This document shows, in pieces, positions 16,059-24,992 of a stretch of 64,000 nt of DNA; the stretch's first letter is position 1; each line of letters starts with the position of its first letter. A program made the translations under genes and the position numbers. This DNA comes from Burkholderiales bacterium PBB2 (GTDB taxonomy: Bacteria; Pseudomonadota; Gammaproteobacteria; Burkholderiales; Burkholderiaceae_C), in the NCBI GenBank assembly GCA_002255955.1, contig NKIM01000009.1, positions 62,001-126,000 of the forward strand, given 5' to 3'. The notes under the pieces were generated by a model. It ran no database searches, was not told where the DNA came from, and was given only the letters and a program-made list of their open reading frames with translations.

Positions 16059-17499
16059 CCACCACGGCCTTCACGATGCCCAGGTTGTCCGAGATCACCC
16101 AATGGGCGTTCAAGTCCAGGCGCAGCAGCTGGCCGTCCTTGTCGTCGCTGACCTCGATACGGGCCGGCTCGCCGGCCTTGACGATCAGCGCCGGTTTGGC
16201 GACCACGCGGGCCTTGCCCCGCCAGTTGTCACCCTGGGACTCGGGCACATCGGGGTCCCCGCGCAGAATCATCAGATCGAGGCGAAAAGTGTCGTCGGGC
16301 AAGGTGGTGGGCTGCAAGCGGATCAACCAAGAAGAGGGACTGCCCTTCTCCCCAGGCTTGCCACTGTCCAGCCACTGCCACTTGGACTGGTGAGTCGTCA
16401 GTCGCACCGCGCGCTGCAGCTTGCCGTCCAGACTGAGATCGGCATCGATCTCCACCAAGTGATAGCCCGCCTGCACCGGCGGCACGCTCGGCTTTTTGGC
16501 GGCCGTGGCTGGCGCGGGCTTCAGGGCATGAACCAGGCCGGCGCTGCCGAGGCTGAGCCCCAGGGTCAGGGCCAGGGCCAGGCGGCGGCGCCATTGCGGC
16601 AGGCGGTGGTGGGCTTTCAACATCTGAACTCTCTCCAGCAAAGGGTGTTGGGCCTGCCAGCTGCAGGCCAAAGTACTGCCACGGAAATGGGGCGTCAGGG
16701 ACTGCAGGTCCTGGGCCTTGAGCAAGGCGCTGGCGTAGGCGGCCAGGGCGGCGCGCGGCTGCGCTTGCAGCACGCGGGCATCGCAAGCCAGCTCCTGGTC
16801 GGCGCGCAGGCGGCGCAGGCCCCACCAGGCCAGCGGGTTGAACCAGTGCAGGGCGCAGATCAGATGGGCCAGCAAGTGGCTGAGGTTGTCGCGGCGCTGC
16901 TGGTGCACCGCCTCGTGCGCCAGGATCAGGGCCTGCTCGGCCGGGCTGAAGCAGGCCGCGAAATCCTCGGCCAGGCACAGGCGCGGCCGCAGCAGGCCCA
17001 CCAGGGCTGGGCCGGTGCCGGCCGGCGAACGCCAGCAGCCGCCCTCGGCATCGAAACGCAAGCCCGCCATCAAGCGCACATGGCGCGCGGCCAGCAGGCC
17101 CAGGCAGAGCAGCACGCCCAAGACCCAAAGCAGGGCCAGCACCACGGGCCAAGCCAAACCGGCGTTGGTGCCGGCGGCCTCGGGCAGCGCCGACCAGGCG
17201 GGCAAGGCATCGGGGCTCCACACGCCCAGGGCCTGGGCTTTCAGGCGCAGCACCACCGCGGGCACGAAAGCCTCGTAGCGCGGCCAGGCCATTCCAAGCA
17301 AAAGCAGCGGCAGGGCCGACCAGGCTGTATAGGTAGCGCCCGCGCCCAGCAGGCGCAGCAGAACCGGCCGCAGCAGCCACAACAGCAGCAGCGCGCCGCT
17401 GAGCACCAGGGTTTGCACGCCCAAGCTGGGCAGCAGCTGTGCGGCCAGATCGGCCGGATCGGCCAGGGCGGTGCCGAGGGAAGCCTCAATCATTTTCAT
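16042..17499 (-). CDS. BlaR1/MecR1-type M56 zinc membrane peptidase
   Basis: 485 residues. Helices near 28-50, 58-72, 117-138 and 310-327 give the BlaR1-like topology. The zinc motif HEAVH is at 195-199 with a third ligand Glu236 in RADQELACD. M56 peptidases cleave a BlaI-type repressor in response to a signal. The C-terminal 140 residues replace the penicillin-binding sensor of BlaR1 with an unrecognised beta-rich domain, so beta-lactam sensing is not supported. It overlaps the repressor gene by 14 bases and is transcribed after it. A second ATG two codons downstream is possible. Confidence 0.9.
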   Translation of the reverse strand: MKMIEASLGTALADPADLAAQLLPSLGVQTLVLSGALLLLWLLRPVLLRLLGAGATYTAWSALPLLLLGMAWPRYEAFVPAVVLRLKAQALGVWSPDALPAWSALPEAAGTNAGLAWPVVLALLWVLGVLLCLGLLAARHVRLMAGLRFDAEGGCWRSPAGTGPALVGLLRPRLCLAEDFAACFSPAEQALILAHEAVHQQRRDNLSHLLAHLICALHWFNPLAWWGLRRLRADQELACDARVLQAQPRAALAAYASALLKAQDLQSLTPHFRGSTLACSWQAQHPLLERVQMLKAHHRLPQWRRRLALALTLGLSLGSAGLVHALKPAPATAAKKPSVPPVQAGYHLVEIDADLSLDGKLQRAVRLTTHQSKWQWLDSGKPGEKGSPSSWLIRLQPTTLPDDTFRLDLMILRGDPDVPESQGDNWRGKARVVAKPALIVKAGEPARIEVSDDKDGQLLRLDLNAHWVISDNLGIVKAVVDRAQP

Positions 17500-17884
17500 A
17501 GTCCTGAATCAGTTGCTTGAGCGCCTTCAGCTCGGCCGCGCTGAGCTTGCGTTGGGCCGAAAAATGCGCCACCAGCGGGGTGAGGCGGCCCTGGAACAGG
17601 CGGTCAATCAAGCCCAGGCTCTGGCTGCTGAGCCAGTCTTCGCGGCGCAGCAGCGGGCTGTAGAGGTAGCGCCGACCGTCTTTCTCGGCGCTGATGGCCC
17701 CCTTGGTGAACAGGCGGTTGACCAAGGTCTTGATGGTGGCAAGCTGCCAGTCCTGACGGTCGGCCAGGGCCTCGGCGATCTCGTCGGCGCCTTGCGGGTG
17801 GCGCTGCCAGAGCACCTCCATGACCTGGGCTTCGGCGTCCGAGATGCTGATCGGTGGCGGCGGTGCTGCGTCTTTCTTGGCCAT
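17486..17884 (-). CDS. BlaI/MecI/CopY-family transcriptional repressor
   Basis: 132 residues. A winged-helix domain runs from residue 12 to about 80 (SISDAEAQVMEVLWQ, then ATIKTLVNRLFTKGAISAEKDGRRYLYSPL), and a C-terminal dimerisation region follows. BlaI-type repressors bind palindromes as dimers and are inactivated by their partner M56 protease, whose gene overlaps this one downstream. The ATG at 17884 gives a standard-length protein; longer upstream extensions run into the operator region. Palindromes just upstream are likely autoregulatory sites. Confidence 0.92.
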   Translation of the reverse strand: MAKKDAAPPPPISISDAEAQVMEVLWQRHPQGADEIAEALADRQDWQLATIKTLVNRLFTKGAISAEKDGRRYLYSPLLRREDWLSSQSLGLIDRLFQGRLTPLVAHFSAQRKLSAAELKALKQLIQDYEND

Positions 17885-17932
17885 GGCAAGCGGGCTCAGT
17901 CGGGATGTCGAGTTACTGGTTGATCGATTACT

Positions 17933-17969
17933 TTCGTAAACGAAGCGAATGTTTACCGATGTAAACGAA
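17933..17969. promoter_or_regulatory. Candidate BlaI-type operators upstream of the repressor gene
   Basis: Two palindromes lie 49-82 bases upstream of the repressor start. TTCGTAAACGAA (17933-17944) is a 5-base inverted repeat with a 2-base centre. GTTTAC-CGAT-GTAAAC (17951-17966) is a perfect 6-base inverted repeat. They also share the direct repeat GTAAACGAA (17936-17944 and 17961-17969). Spaced TTAC/GTAA half-sites fit BlaI-family operators. They sit in a 309-base gap (17885-18193) between divergent genes, so they may control both. Nothing else is identified in this gap except the ribosome site of the next gene. Confidence 0.6.
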
Positions 17970-18193
17970 CTCGTCAAGCAGAGCGGGCGAACGCGATCTG
18001 CAACAAGTCGCAACAACAGGGCCTCCAGTCGCGCCATAGCAACATCTGACACCCCTGGCAAGCCCTGATATGCGGGTGTCACACAGCCCTCTTAGACTCG
18101 CGGCCCGAAGCGTGAACAAAGTCACACCCATCCGATGAGGGAGGCTTGTCAGCGCAACGCGGTTTTTCAACACCCCAGGGAAGGGACCTGCTC

Positions 18194-18814
18194 GTGGAAC
18201 TGCTCGATACCTCGGCCCTCTTGCGCATGCTGGCGCTCTACACCCATGTGCTGGCCTGCTTTGCTGCGGCTGCGAGCGTGGTGCTGGGTGATGTGGCCAT
18301 CTTCATGCCCAAGCGGGTGGATCGGGTGCTGCTGCGCAAGGCCTCGCGCCTGGTGAGCTGGTCGCTGCTGGCCCTGTGGGTCTCGGGCCTGGTGCTGATC
18401 GGCATCGACACCGGCTTCGACCCGGCGGTGATCCTGGAGAAACCCAAGCTGCTGGCCAAACTCAGCGTCGTGCTGATCTTGACGCTCAATGGCTGGGCCC
18501 TGCACCGCTGGGCCTTCCCCCTGCTGGCCGCGCCGCAGGAAGAACCGCACAAGGCCGCCGGCCTGCCGGCCCTGCTGGGCGGCGTGAGCAGCGCCTCCTG
18601 GCTGTTCGCCGCGTTTCTGGGCGTGGCCAAGCCCCTGGCCATCGTGCTGCACTACCCCGGTTTCATGGCGCTGTACGCCATCTGCCTGAGCCTGGCCGTG
18701 GTCATCGCCCTGGGCGTGATGCGCCAGCGCCTGGCGCGCCAGCTGCTGGTCACCGACGACGACACCATCTACAGCGTGCTGCAAGACGAGCCCCGCGGCA
18801 TGCGCGCGGCCTGA
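18194..18814 (+). CDS. Integral membrane protein of unknown function
   Basis: 206 residues with about six hydrophobic helices: LYTHVLACFAAAASVVLGD near the start, then segments around 55-75, 92-110, 128-148 and 155-180. A His sits in the first helix, and later ALHRWAF and VLHYPG are conserved-looking. The layout resembles small CopD/DUF2214-like membrane proteins, but I cannot name the family. A GTG at 18194 is chosen because GGGAAGGGA lies 8 bases upstream; an ATG at 18146 in frame lacks this. It is divergent from the BlaI-like repressor and shares its upstream region. Confidence 0.72.
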   Translation: MELLDTSALLRMLALYTHVLACFAAAASVVLGDVAIFMPKRVDRVLLRKASRLVSWSLLALWVSGLVLIGIDTGFDPAVILEKPKLLAKLSVVLILTLNGWALHRWAFPLLAAPQEEPHKAAGLPALLGGVSSASWLFAAFLGVAKPLAIVLHYPGFMALYAICLSLAVVIALGVMRQRLARQLLVTDDDTIYSVLQDEPRGMRAA

Positions 18815-18826
18815 TCGCCGCCACGC

Positions 18827-20494
18827 TCACACCGTCGGCGGCGCCGCATCAGGTTTGGCCGGTGCGCTGAACCAGGCGCTGCGCGGCACAAACTTCGGGC
18901 TGGCCGGGTCGCTGCGGTAGTGCGGCGACATGATCTGCACGCCGTACTCGTTGAACACATCCTGGATGTGGGCGTGCAGCTGGCTCAGCACCTCGGCGCG
19001 CGGGCGCGGCTGACTGGGCGCAGCCTGGCAGACCAGGCGGTACTCGGGGTAGAAATCCGACAAGGCAGTCTGGAACACCCGGGCCGGCGGCACATCGAGC
19101 ACACCGGGCGTGCGCCGAGCCGCCTCCAGCAGCATGGCCTCGACCTGGCGCCAGGGCGTGTCGTAACCGATCGTCACCGTGGTGTCGACGACATAACCGA
19201 CGCCATGCACGGCACGCGAATAGTTCTTGGTGACCGAACCCATCACCAGGGAATTGGGCAGGGTCAGCTCCTCGCCCAGGCCGGTGCGAATGCGGGTGGT
19301 GAACATGCCCAGCTCGGTGATGGTGCCCTCATGCTCCTGCACCCGCACATACTCGCCCACGCGGATGGTGCGCGAGAACATCAGGATCAAACCGCTGGCG
19401 CCCTGGCCGACGATGCTGGAGGCGCCGAGGGAAATCATCAGGCCCAGCAGCACCGACATGCCCTTGAAGGCCTCGCTGCCCGAACCCGGCAGGTAGGGAT
19501 AGGCCATCACCAGGGCAAACAACCAGATGCCGGTGTTGATGATGCGGCGCGAGGGGCGCACGGTGTCGCGGTCCATCCAGCCCAGGCTGGCCTGGCCGGC
19601 CTCGATGCGGTCGAACACCGGCTTGAGCAGGCCGGTGGCCGCGCGTGCCATGGCAAAGATCACCAGCGCGATGAAGAGATCGGGCAAGGCGTGCAGCACA
19701 CCGCTGCCGATCTTGAGCAGCACCGCCAGCAGGTAGGCGCTCAGCTGCTCGCCCCAAGGCCGGGTGTAGGGGAACTGGCTCAGCACCAGACTCAGCCACT
19801 GGTAGCTGATCAAGGCCATCAAGCCCCAGCCCAGGCCCAGCACCAGCCAGTGGCTGAAGCTGAGCAGCTTGTCGCGCTGCAGCAGCGGTGTGCCGGCCAG
19901 GTGCAAGGCGCCGCTGCGCGAGGCCATGCGGGCCGCCAGGCCGGCATCGAGCGCCCGCTGGCCGCGCCGCACAGCCCAGAGCAGCCCGACAAACACCAGG
20001 CTGGCCGCCAGGCTGTAGAGCGCCGCATGCCACAGCCGGCGCTGGTCGCGGCTCTCGCGGGTCTCGGCGATCAGCTGCTCCAGCTGGCGCTTGGCCTCGG
20101 CCACGGTGCTGTCGAGGGTGGCACCGCTGGCCACATCGACATCCTCGGGCGTCAAGATCAGGGCCATCTCGCCGTCCAGCATCAGCATCTGGCCCTGGGC
20201 TTCCTTGCGCACCGTCACCTCGCCGGCTCCTGAGCGGGCCAGCACCTCGTTCATGTAGAGATGGGTGCGGCGCGCCCGCTCGGCAGGGCTGACGCCCAGA
20301 AAGGGCGCGCGGTACTCGGCAATGCGGCGGTTCAGGATCTGCACCGGGGCGCTGGGCGCCGCGGTCACTGCGGATGCAGGTGGCGCCGGTGCCACCACCT
20401 GGGCCGAGGCGACCGCGCCCGTCAACAAGAGCAGGAGCGACGCGAGCAAAGGCCAGAGCCGCAGACGGCAGCCCCCGAAACGGAACACGTGCAT
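18827..20494 (-). CDS. MscS-family mechanosensitive ion channel with periplasmic N-terminus
   Basis: 555 residues. A signal peptide (residues 1-31, ending ASAQ) is followed by a periplasmic domain of about 140 residues. Several transmembrane helices follow between about 155 and 360. The MscS pore and beta domain come next: GLMISLGASSIVGQGASGL, then RTIRVGEYVRVQEHEG and the RTGLGEELTLPNSLVM segment. Such channels open under membrane tension and release solutes. The C-terminal cytoplasmic domain is complete. The ATG at 20494 has GAGGGAGAAA upstream. Convergent with the preceding membrane-protein gene. Confidence 0.92.
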   Translation of the reverse strand: MHVFRFGGCRLRLWPLLASLLLLLTGAVASAQVVAPAPPASAVTAAPSAPVQILNRRIAEYRAPFLGVSPAERARRTHLYMNEVLARSGAGEVTVRKEAQGQMLMLDGEMALILTPEDVDVASGATLDSTVAEAKRQLEQLIAETRESRDQRRLWHAALYSLAASLVFVGLLWAVRRGQRALDAGLAARMASRSGALHLAGTPLLQRDKLLSFSHWLVLGLGWGLMALISYQWLSLVLSQFPYTRPWGEQLSAYLLAVLLKIGSGVLHALPDLFIALVIFAMARAATGLLKPVFDRIEAGQASLGWMDRDTVRPSRRIINTGIWLFALVMAYPYLPGSGSEAFKGMSVLLGLMISLGASSIVGQGASGLILMFSRTIRVGEYVRVQEHEGTITELGMFTTRIRTGLGEELTLPNSLVMGSVTKNYSRAVHGVGYVVDTTVTIGYDTPWRQVEAMLLEAARRTPGVLDVPPARVFQTALSDFYPEYRLVCQAAPSQPRPRAEVLSQLHAHIQDVFNEYGVQIMSPHYRSDPASPKFVPRSAWFSAPAKPDAAPPTV

Positions 20495-20731
20495 CAACTC
20501 GGTTTCTCCCTCGTTCACATGGCCTCGCAAGCATAGCCGCAGCGCTGCGCGCACCAATCTGCGGCAAGCCCCATGCACCAAGCCCAGGCAGGCCTGCGCC
20601 GCGCACCAAAGCGGCGCATGATCGGGCCGGGCGGTGCACACACCCGCGCCGTCTGCCGCGACCCGCAAGGCTCCCAAACGGGCACAGGGCTTGCATTCAG
20701 CCACTGCAAAGGCCACGGAGACGACCACGCC

Positions 20732-22159
20732 ATGCACGCCCTCACCCTGCCCGCCCCGGGCCACTACGACGAGATGCTGCTGCCCAGCGGCGCCCTGCGC
20801 CCGCATTACCAGTCCTTTGCGCACTGGCTGCATGCCCAGACCCCCGAAGCCCTGGCCAAGAAGCGGGCCGAAGCCGACCTGCTCTTCCACAAGGTCGGCA
20901 TCACCTTCGCCGTTTACGGCGACGAGGCCGGCGCCGAGCGCCTGATCCCCTTCGACACCGTGCCCCGCATCGTGCCGGCCGAGGAGTGGCGCATGCTGGA
21001 AGCCGGCCTGCGCCAGCGCGTCAACGCACTGAACCGCTTCCTCTGGGACATCTATCACGACCATGAGATCGTCAAAGCCGGCCTGGTGCCGGCCGAACAG
21101 GTCTTCGCCAACGCCCAGTACCAGCCGGCCATGCAGGGCCTGGACCTGCCGCACGGCATCTACGCCCACATCACCGGCGTCGACCTGATCCGCCACTCGG
21201 ACGGCGGCTACTACGTGCTGGAAGACAACCTGCGCGTGCCCAGCGGCGTCAGCTATATGCTGGAAAACCGCAAGATGATGATGCGGCTCTTCCCCGAGCT
21301 CTTCGCCAAATACCCGGTGGCGCCGGTGGCCCACTACCCCACCCTGCTGCTCAACACCTTGCGTCACGCCTCGGTGGCCGAGAACCCGACCGTCGTGGTG
21401 CTGACACCGGGCCCCTTCAACAGCGCCTATTTCGAGCACGCCTTCCTGGCCCAGCAGATGGGTGTGGAGCTGGTCGAGGGCCAGGACCTGTTCGTCAAGG
21501 ACGAGTTTCTCTACATGCGCACCACGGTCGGCCCCAAGCGGGTGGACGTGATCTACCGCCGCATCGACGATGCCTTCCTCGACCCGCTCGCCTTCCGCGC
21601 CGATTCGATGTTAGGCGTTCCGGGCCTCTTGTCGGTCTACAAGCAGGGTCACCTGATCCTGGCCAATGCCATCGGCACCGGCGTGGCGGACGACAAGTCC
21701 ATCTACCCCTATGTGCCGGACATGATCCGCTTCTACCTCGGCGAAGAGCCCATCCTGCACAACGTGCCGACCTGGCAATGCCGCAAGCCGGCCGATCTGG
21801 ACCATGTGCTCACCCACATGGCCGAGCTGGTGGTGAAGGAAGTGCATGGCGCGGGCGGCTACGGCATGCTGGTCGGCCCGGCCTCGACGGCGGCCGAGGT
21901 GGCCGATTTCAAGGAACGGGTCAAGGCCAACCCGGCCAACTACATCGCCCAGCCCACCCTCTGCCTGTCCAGCTGCCCGACCTTTGTCGAGGCCGGCATC
22001 GCGCCGCGCCACATCGACCTGCGCCCCTTCGTGCTGACCGGCCGTGAGGTGAATATGGTGGCCGGCGGCCTGACCCGCGTGGCCTTGAAGCAAGGCTCCC
22101 TGGTGGTGAATTCCTCGCAAGGCGGCGGCACCAAAGACACCTGGATCCTGGAAGCATGA
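20732..22159 (+). CDS. Circularly permuted type-2 ATP-grasp protein
   Basis: 475 residues. Shows the signature segments of the DUF404/407 circularly permuted ATP-grasp family: YYVLEDNLRVPSGVSYMLEN (residues about 160-179), VVLTPGPFNSAYFEHAFLA and DVIYRRIDDAFLDPL. ATP-grasp enzymes form amide bonds via acyl-phosphates. With the next three genes it makes the conserved Anbu neighbourhood, proposed to build and break a peptide-like product. It starts at an ATG (20732) preceded by CACGGAG. No signal peptide; cytoplasmic. Confidence 0.9.
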   Translation: MHALTLPAPGHYDEMLLPSGALRPHYQSFAHWLHAQTPEALAKKRAEADLLFHKVGITFAVYGDEAGAERLIPFDTVPRIVPAEEWRMLEAGLRQRVNALNRFLWDIYHDHEIVKAGLVPAEQVFANAQYQPAMQGLDLPHGIYAHITGVDLIRHSDGGYYVLEDNLRVPSGVSYMLENRKMMMRLFPELFAKYPVAPVAHYPTLLLNTLRHASVAENPTVVVLTPGPFNSAYFEHAFLAQQMGVELVEGQDLFVKDEFLYMRTTVGPKRVDVIYRRIDDAFLDPLAFRADSMLGVPGLLSVYKQGHLILANAIGTGVADDKSIYPYVPDMIRFYLGEEPILHNVPTWQCRKPADLDHVLTHMAELVVKEVHGAGGYGMLVGPASTAAEVADFKERVKANPANYIAQPTLCLSSCPTFVEAGIAPRHIDLRPFVLTGREVNMVAGGLTRVALKQGSLVVNSSQGGGTKDTWILEA

Positions 22160-22173
22160 AGACCCACCCCCGT

Positions 22174-22201
22174 AGCGCTTCGCGCTCCCCCTGCAAGGGG
22201 G
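22174..22201. repeat. Two adjacent small hairpins, possible extragenic palindromic repeat
   Basis: AGCGC-TTC-GCGCT (22174-22186) is directly followed by CCCCC-TGCAA-GGGGG (22187-22201), in the 105-base gap between the ATP-grasp and alpha-E genes. The pair resembles short palindromic repeats seen between genes in Burkholderiales; only one copy was noticed in this window. It may modulate readthrough or mRNA stability inside the operon. Confidence 0.45.
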
Positions 22202-22264
22202 CAAGCCCGTGGGCTCGGCCACTCTTGTGCCAGCCGCGCCCCCATCCAACCACGGAGTGCTTCC

Positions 22265-23233
22265 ATGTTGTCTAGGACCGCCGCCCAGCTCTACTGGATG
22301 AGCCGCTATGTCGAGCGCGCCGAGAACCTCGTGCGCATGCTGGACGTCACCCATTCCCTGTCCCTGCTGCCGCAGTCGCGCGGCGCCATGACCGAGCTGG
22401 CGGCGCCGCTGGCCGTCACCGGCACGCTGGAGGCCTTCACCGCCAGCCAGCAGCCGCTGGAGGCCGAGCGCCTGTTCAACTTCATGGCCCTGGATCTGAG
22501 CAACCCGGCCTCGGTGCTGAGCTGCCTGCGCCAGGCGCGCGAGAACGCCCACGCGGTGCGCGGCCAGATCACCGCCGAGATGTGGGAGGCCATCAACAGC
22601 ACCTGGCTGGAGGGGCGCGAGTTCCCCAAGCGCGGCATCGCCAGTGTCTCCAGCTTTTTCGACTGGGTGAAGGAGCGCTCGCACCTGTTCCGCGGCGCCA
22701 CCTACGGCACCTTGCAGCGCAACGACGCTTACTGCTTCATCCGCCTGGGCACCTTCATCGAGCGGGCCGACAACACCGCCCGCCTGCTCGATGTGAAGTC
22801 GCAGCTGATCGAGCCGGCCGTGGACAGCCTGATGCCGCTGGACATGCCCACCGAGAGCGCGCCCGATTTCTACGCCTGGAGCGCGCTGCTGCGCTCGCTC
22901 TCGGCCTTCGAGGCGTATCACGCGGTCTACCGCGACGCGCTGGACAGCCGGCGCGTGACCGAGCTGCTGATCCTGCGCCCCGATGTGCCGCGCTCGCTGC
23001 GCGCCTGCTGCGACGAGATCCGTGAGATCCTGCCCCTGATCGAGGCGCGCAGCGGCGCGCTCGACGCCGGCCGCCAGGTCAAGCTGCTGGCCGGCCGACT
23101 GGCCCTGCGCCTGGCCTATGGCGAGGTGGGCGAGATCCTGGCCACCGGCGTGCACCGCTGGCTGACCGGCTTTCTGGAGGAATCGGCCCAGCTCAGCGAC
23201 GCGATCCGCCTGGCCTATCTGGAGGCGAACTGA
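22265..23233 (+). CDS. Alpha-E domain protein (DUF403 family)
   Basis: 322 residues, nearly all helical. The start MLSRTAAQLYWMSRYVERAE is the family signature, and YCFIRLGTFIERADNTARLLD near residues 157-177 repeats its pattern. The biochemical role is unknown; it is always found with circularly permuted ATP-grasp and transglutaminase genes and often with Anbu. The spacing to its neighbours is short, so co-transcription is likely despite the hairpins upstream. Confidence 0.9.
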   Translation: MLSRTAAQLYWMSRYVERAENLVRMLDVTHSLSLLPQSRGAMTELAAPLAVTGTLEAFTASQQPLEAERLFNFMALDLSNPASVLSCLRQARENAHAVRGQITAEMWEAINSTWLEGREFPKRGIASVSSFFDWVKERSHLFRGATYGTLQRNDAYCFIRLGTFIERADNTARLLDVKSQLIEPAVDSLMPLDMPTESAPDFYAWSALLRSLSAFEAYHAVYRDALDSRRVTELLILRPDVPRSLRACCDEIREILPLIEARSGALDAGRQVKLLAGRLALRLAYGEVGEILATGVHRWLTGFLEESAQLSDAIRLAYLEAN

Positions 23234-23305
23234 GCGGCCACCGTCAACACCTGCCCCAGCACCGCATCCATCGAACGCTCACCGAACGCCCACCGGGAAC
23301 TCACC

Positions 23306-24136
23306 GTGCACCTCGCCATACACCACGAAACGGTTTACCGCTACCAGCACCCGGTGCAGCGCAGCACCCAGGTTCTGCGCCTGACACCGACCGATGGCAG
23401 CCGCCAGCGCGTGCTGCGCTGGGAGCTGAACCTGCCGGCCGCGGCCAGCCGCGGGCTCGATGCCTACGGCAACACCATGCATGTGCTGACCCTGGACCGG
23501 CCGCACAGCGAGATCCACCTCCATGCCTGCGGCGTGGTCGAAACCGACGACGGCCCGCCCACGCCCGACCCGCGCGACGGCCGCTTCCCGCCCGAGGTCT
23601 TTCTGCGCGACTCGCCCCTGACGCAGGCCGATGCGGCCCTGCGTGACTTCGCCGCCGCCCATGCCGCCGCCGTGGCGGCCGATGCCCGCGAAGGCCTGAT
23701 GGCCATGCTGCAAGCCCTGGCCCTGCACATGCCCTACACCCCGGGCTCCACGGACGCGGCCACGCCGGCGGCCGAGGCCTTTGCCGCCCGCCTGGGCGTA
23801 TGCCAGGACCATGCCCAGGTCTTTGCCACCTGCGCGCGCCTGCTTGGCATCCCCACGCGCTATGTCAGCGGCTACCTCGCCGCCGACACCGAGCATGTGG
23901 CCAGCCATGCCTGGGCCGAGGCCCGGCTGCCGGGCTCGGCGGAAGAAGGCGGTGGCTGGCTGGGCTTTGATGTCAGCAACCAATGCCTGGCCGACGGCCG
24001 CTATGTGCAGCTGGCCATTGGCGCCGACTACCTCGACGCCTGCCCCGTGCGCGGCATGCGCCTGGGCGGCGGGCAGGAGGCGCTGCGCGCCGCCGTGCGC
24101 GTGGCACCCACACCCGCGCCGGCCGAACAGCAGTGA
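23306..24136 (+). CDS. Transglutaminase-like cysteine protease-fold protein
   Basis: 276 residues. The N-terminal 90 residues are the beta domain usual in this COG1305 group (HHETVYRYQHPVQRSTQVLRL). The catalytic triad is visible as Cys in GVCQDHAQVF, His in SHAWAEA and Asp in GFDVSN. These proteins may hydrolyse or transfer amide bonds. A GTG start at 23306 gives the conserved beginning HLAIHHETVYRY. Third gene of the Anbu neighbourhood. Confidence 0.9.
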   Translation: MHLAIHHETVYRYQHPVQRSTQVLRLTPTDGSRQRVLRWELNLPAAASRGLDAYGNTMHVLTLDRPHSEIHLHACGVVETDDGPPTPDPRDGRFPPEVFLRDSPLTQADAALRDFAAAHAAAVAADAREGLMAMLQALALHMPYTPGSTDAATPAAEAFAARLGVCQDHAQVFATCARLLGIPTRYVSGYLAADTEHVASHAWAEARLPGSAEEGGGWLGFDVSNQCLADGRYVQLAIGADYLDACPVRGMRLGGGQEALRAAVRVAPTPAPAEQQ

Positions 24137-24190
24137 GCCCACGGCGATAATCGCCCCGCTCCTGCTCTGACCCACTTCCCGGGCTGCACC

Positions 24191-24922
24191 ATGACCTACT
24201 GCGTTGCCATGCGTCTCGACGCCGGCCTCTTGTTCGCCTCGGACTCGCGCACCAATGCGGGCGTCGACCACATCGCCACCTTCCGCAAGATGAATGTCTT
24301 CGAGGCGCCTGGTGAACGCCTGATCGTGCTGCTGAGCGCCGGCAACCTGGCCACCACGCAGAGCGTGATCAGCCTGCTGCGTCAGCGCCTGGAGCATGAG
24401 GGCGAGCACCTGCTCAACCGCCGCTCCATGTACGACGTGGCCGAGCTGGTGGGGCGCACGGTCAAGGAAATCGTCGCCCGCGACGCCAATTCACAAAGCC
24501 TGGGCCAGGGCGTGGATTTCGGCGGCAATTTCATCGTCGGCGGCCAGATCCGCGGCGAGGAGCCGCGGCTTTTCCACGTCTACGCACAGGGCAATTTCAT
24601 CGAAGCCTGCGAAGACACGCCCTACTTCCAGATCGGCGAATCCAAGTACGGCAAGCCCATCATCGACCGCGTCATCAACACCGGCACCTCGCTCAAGGAA
24701 GCGGCCAAGTGCACGCTGATCTCGTTCGACTCGACCATACGCAGCAACCTCTCGGTCGGCCTGCCGATCGACATGCTGCTCTACCGCGCCCACAGCTTTG
24801 CGCCGGCCGCACCGCACCGCGTCACCGCCGACGACCCCTACTTCAACAAGCTGCGCCGCGGCTGGGGCGAAGGGCTGAAGCGCGTGTTCGCCAAGCTGCC
24901 GGACGAAGACTGGTTCGCCTGA
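24191..24922 (+). CDS. anbu: Anbu, proteasome beta-subunit-like peptidase
   Basis: 243 residues. The N-terminal stretch MTYCVAMRLDAGLLFASDSR matches the Ntn-hydrolase fold with Thr as second residue, which would become the catalytic nucleophile after Met removal, without a propeptide. FGGNFIVGGQIRGEEPRLFHV follows near 115-135. Anbu (BPH) forms open helical or lock-washer oligomers; its substrate is not known. The gene context (ATP-grasp, alpha-E, transglutaminase) is the classical one and supports this identity over HslV, whose partner HslU is absent here. Confidence 0.92.
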   Translation: MTYCVAMRLDAGLLFASDSRTNAGVDHIATFRKMNVFEAPGERLIVLLSAGNLATTQSVISLLRQRLEHEGEHLLNRRSMYDVAELVGRTVKEIVARDANSQSLGQGVDFGGNFIVGGQIRGEEPRLFHVYAQGNFIEACEDTPYFQIGESKYGKPIIDRVINTGTSLKEAAKCTLISFDSTIRSNLSVGLPIDMLLYRAHSFAPAAPHRVTADDPYFNKLRRGWGEGLKRVFAKLPDEDWFA

Positions 24923-24992
24923 CCGTCGCGCACCCGCTGATGCGGGCGCCACGCGGGCCGCCGACGCGCCAGGGTGTCAGAAACAAGCCTCA

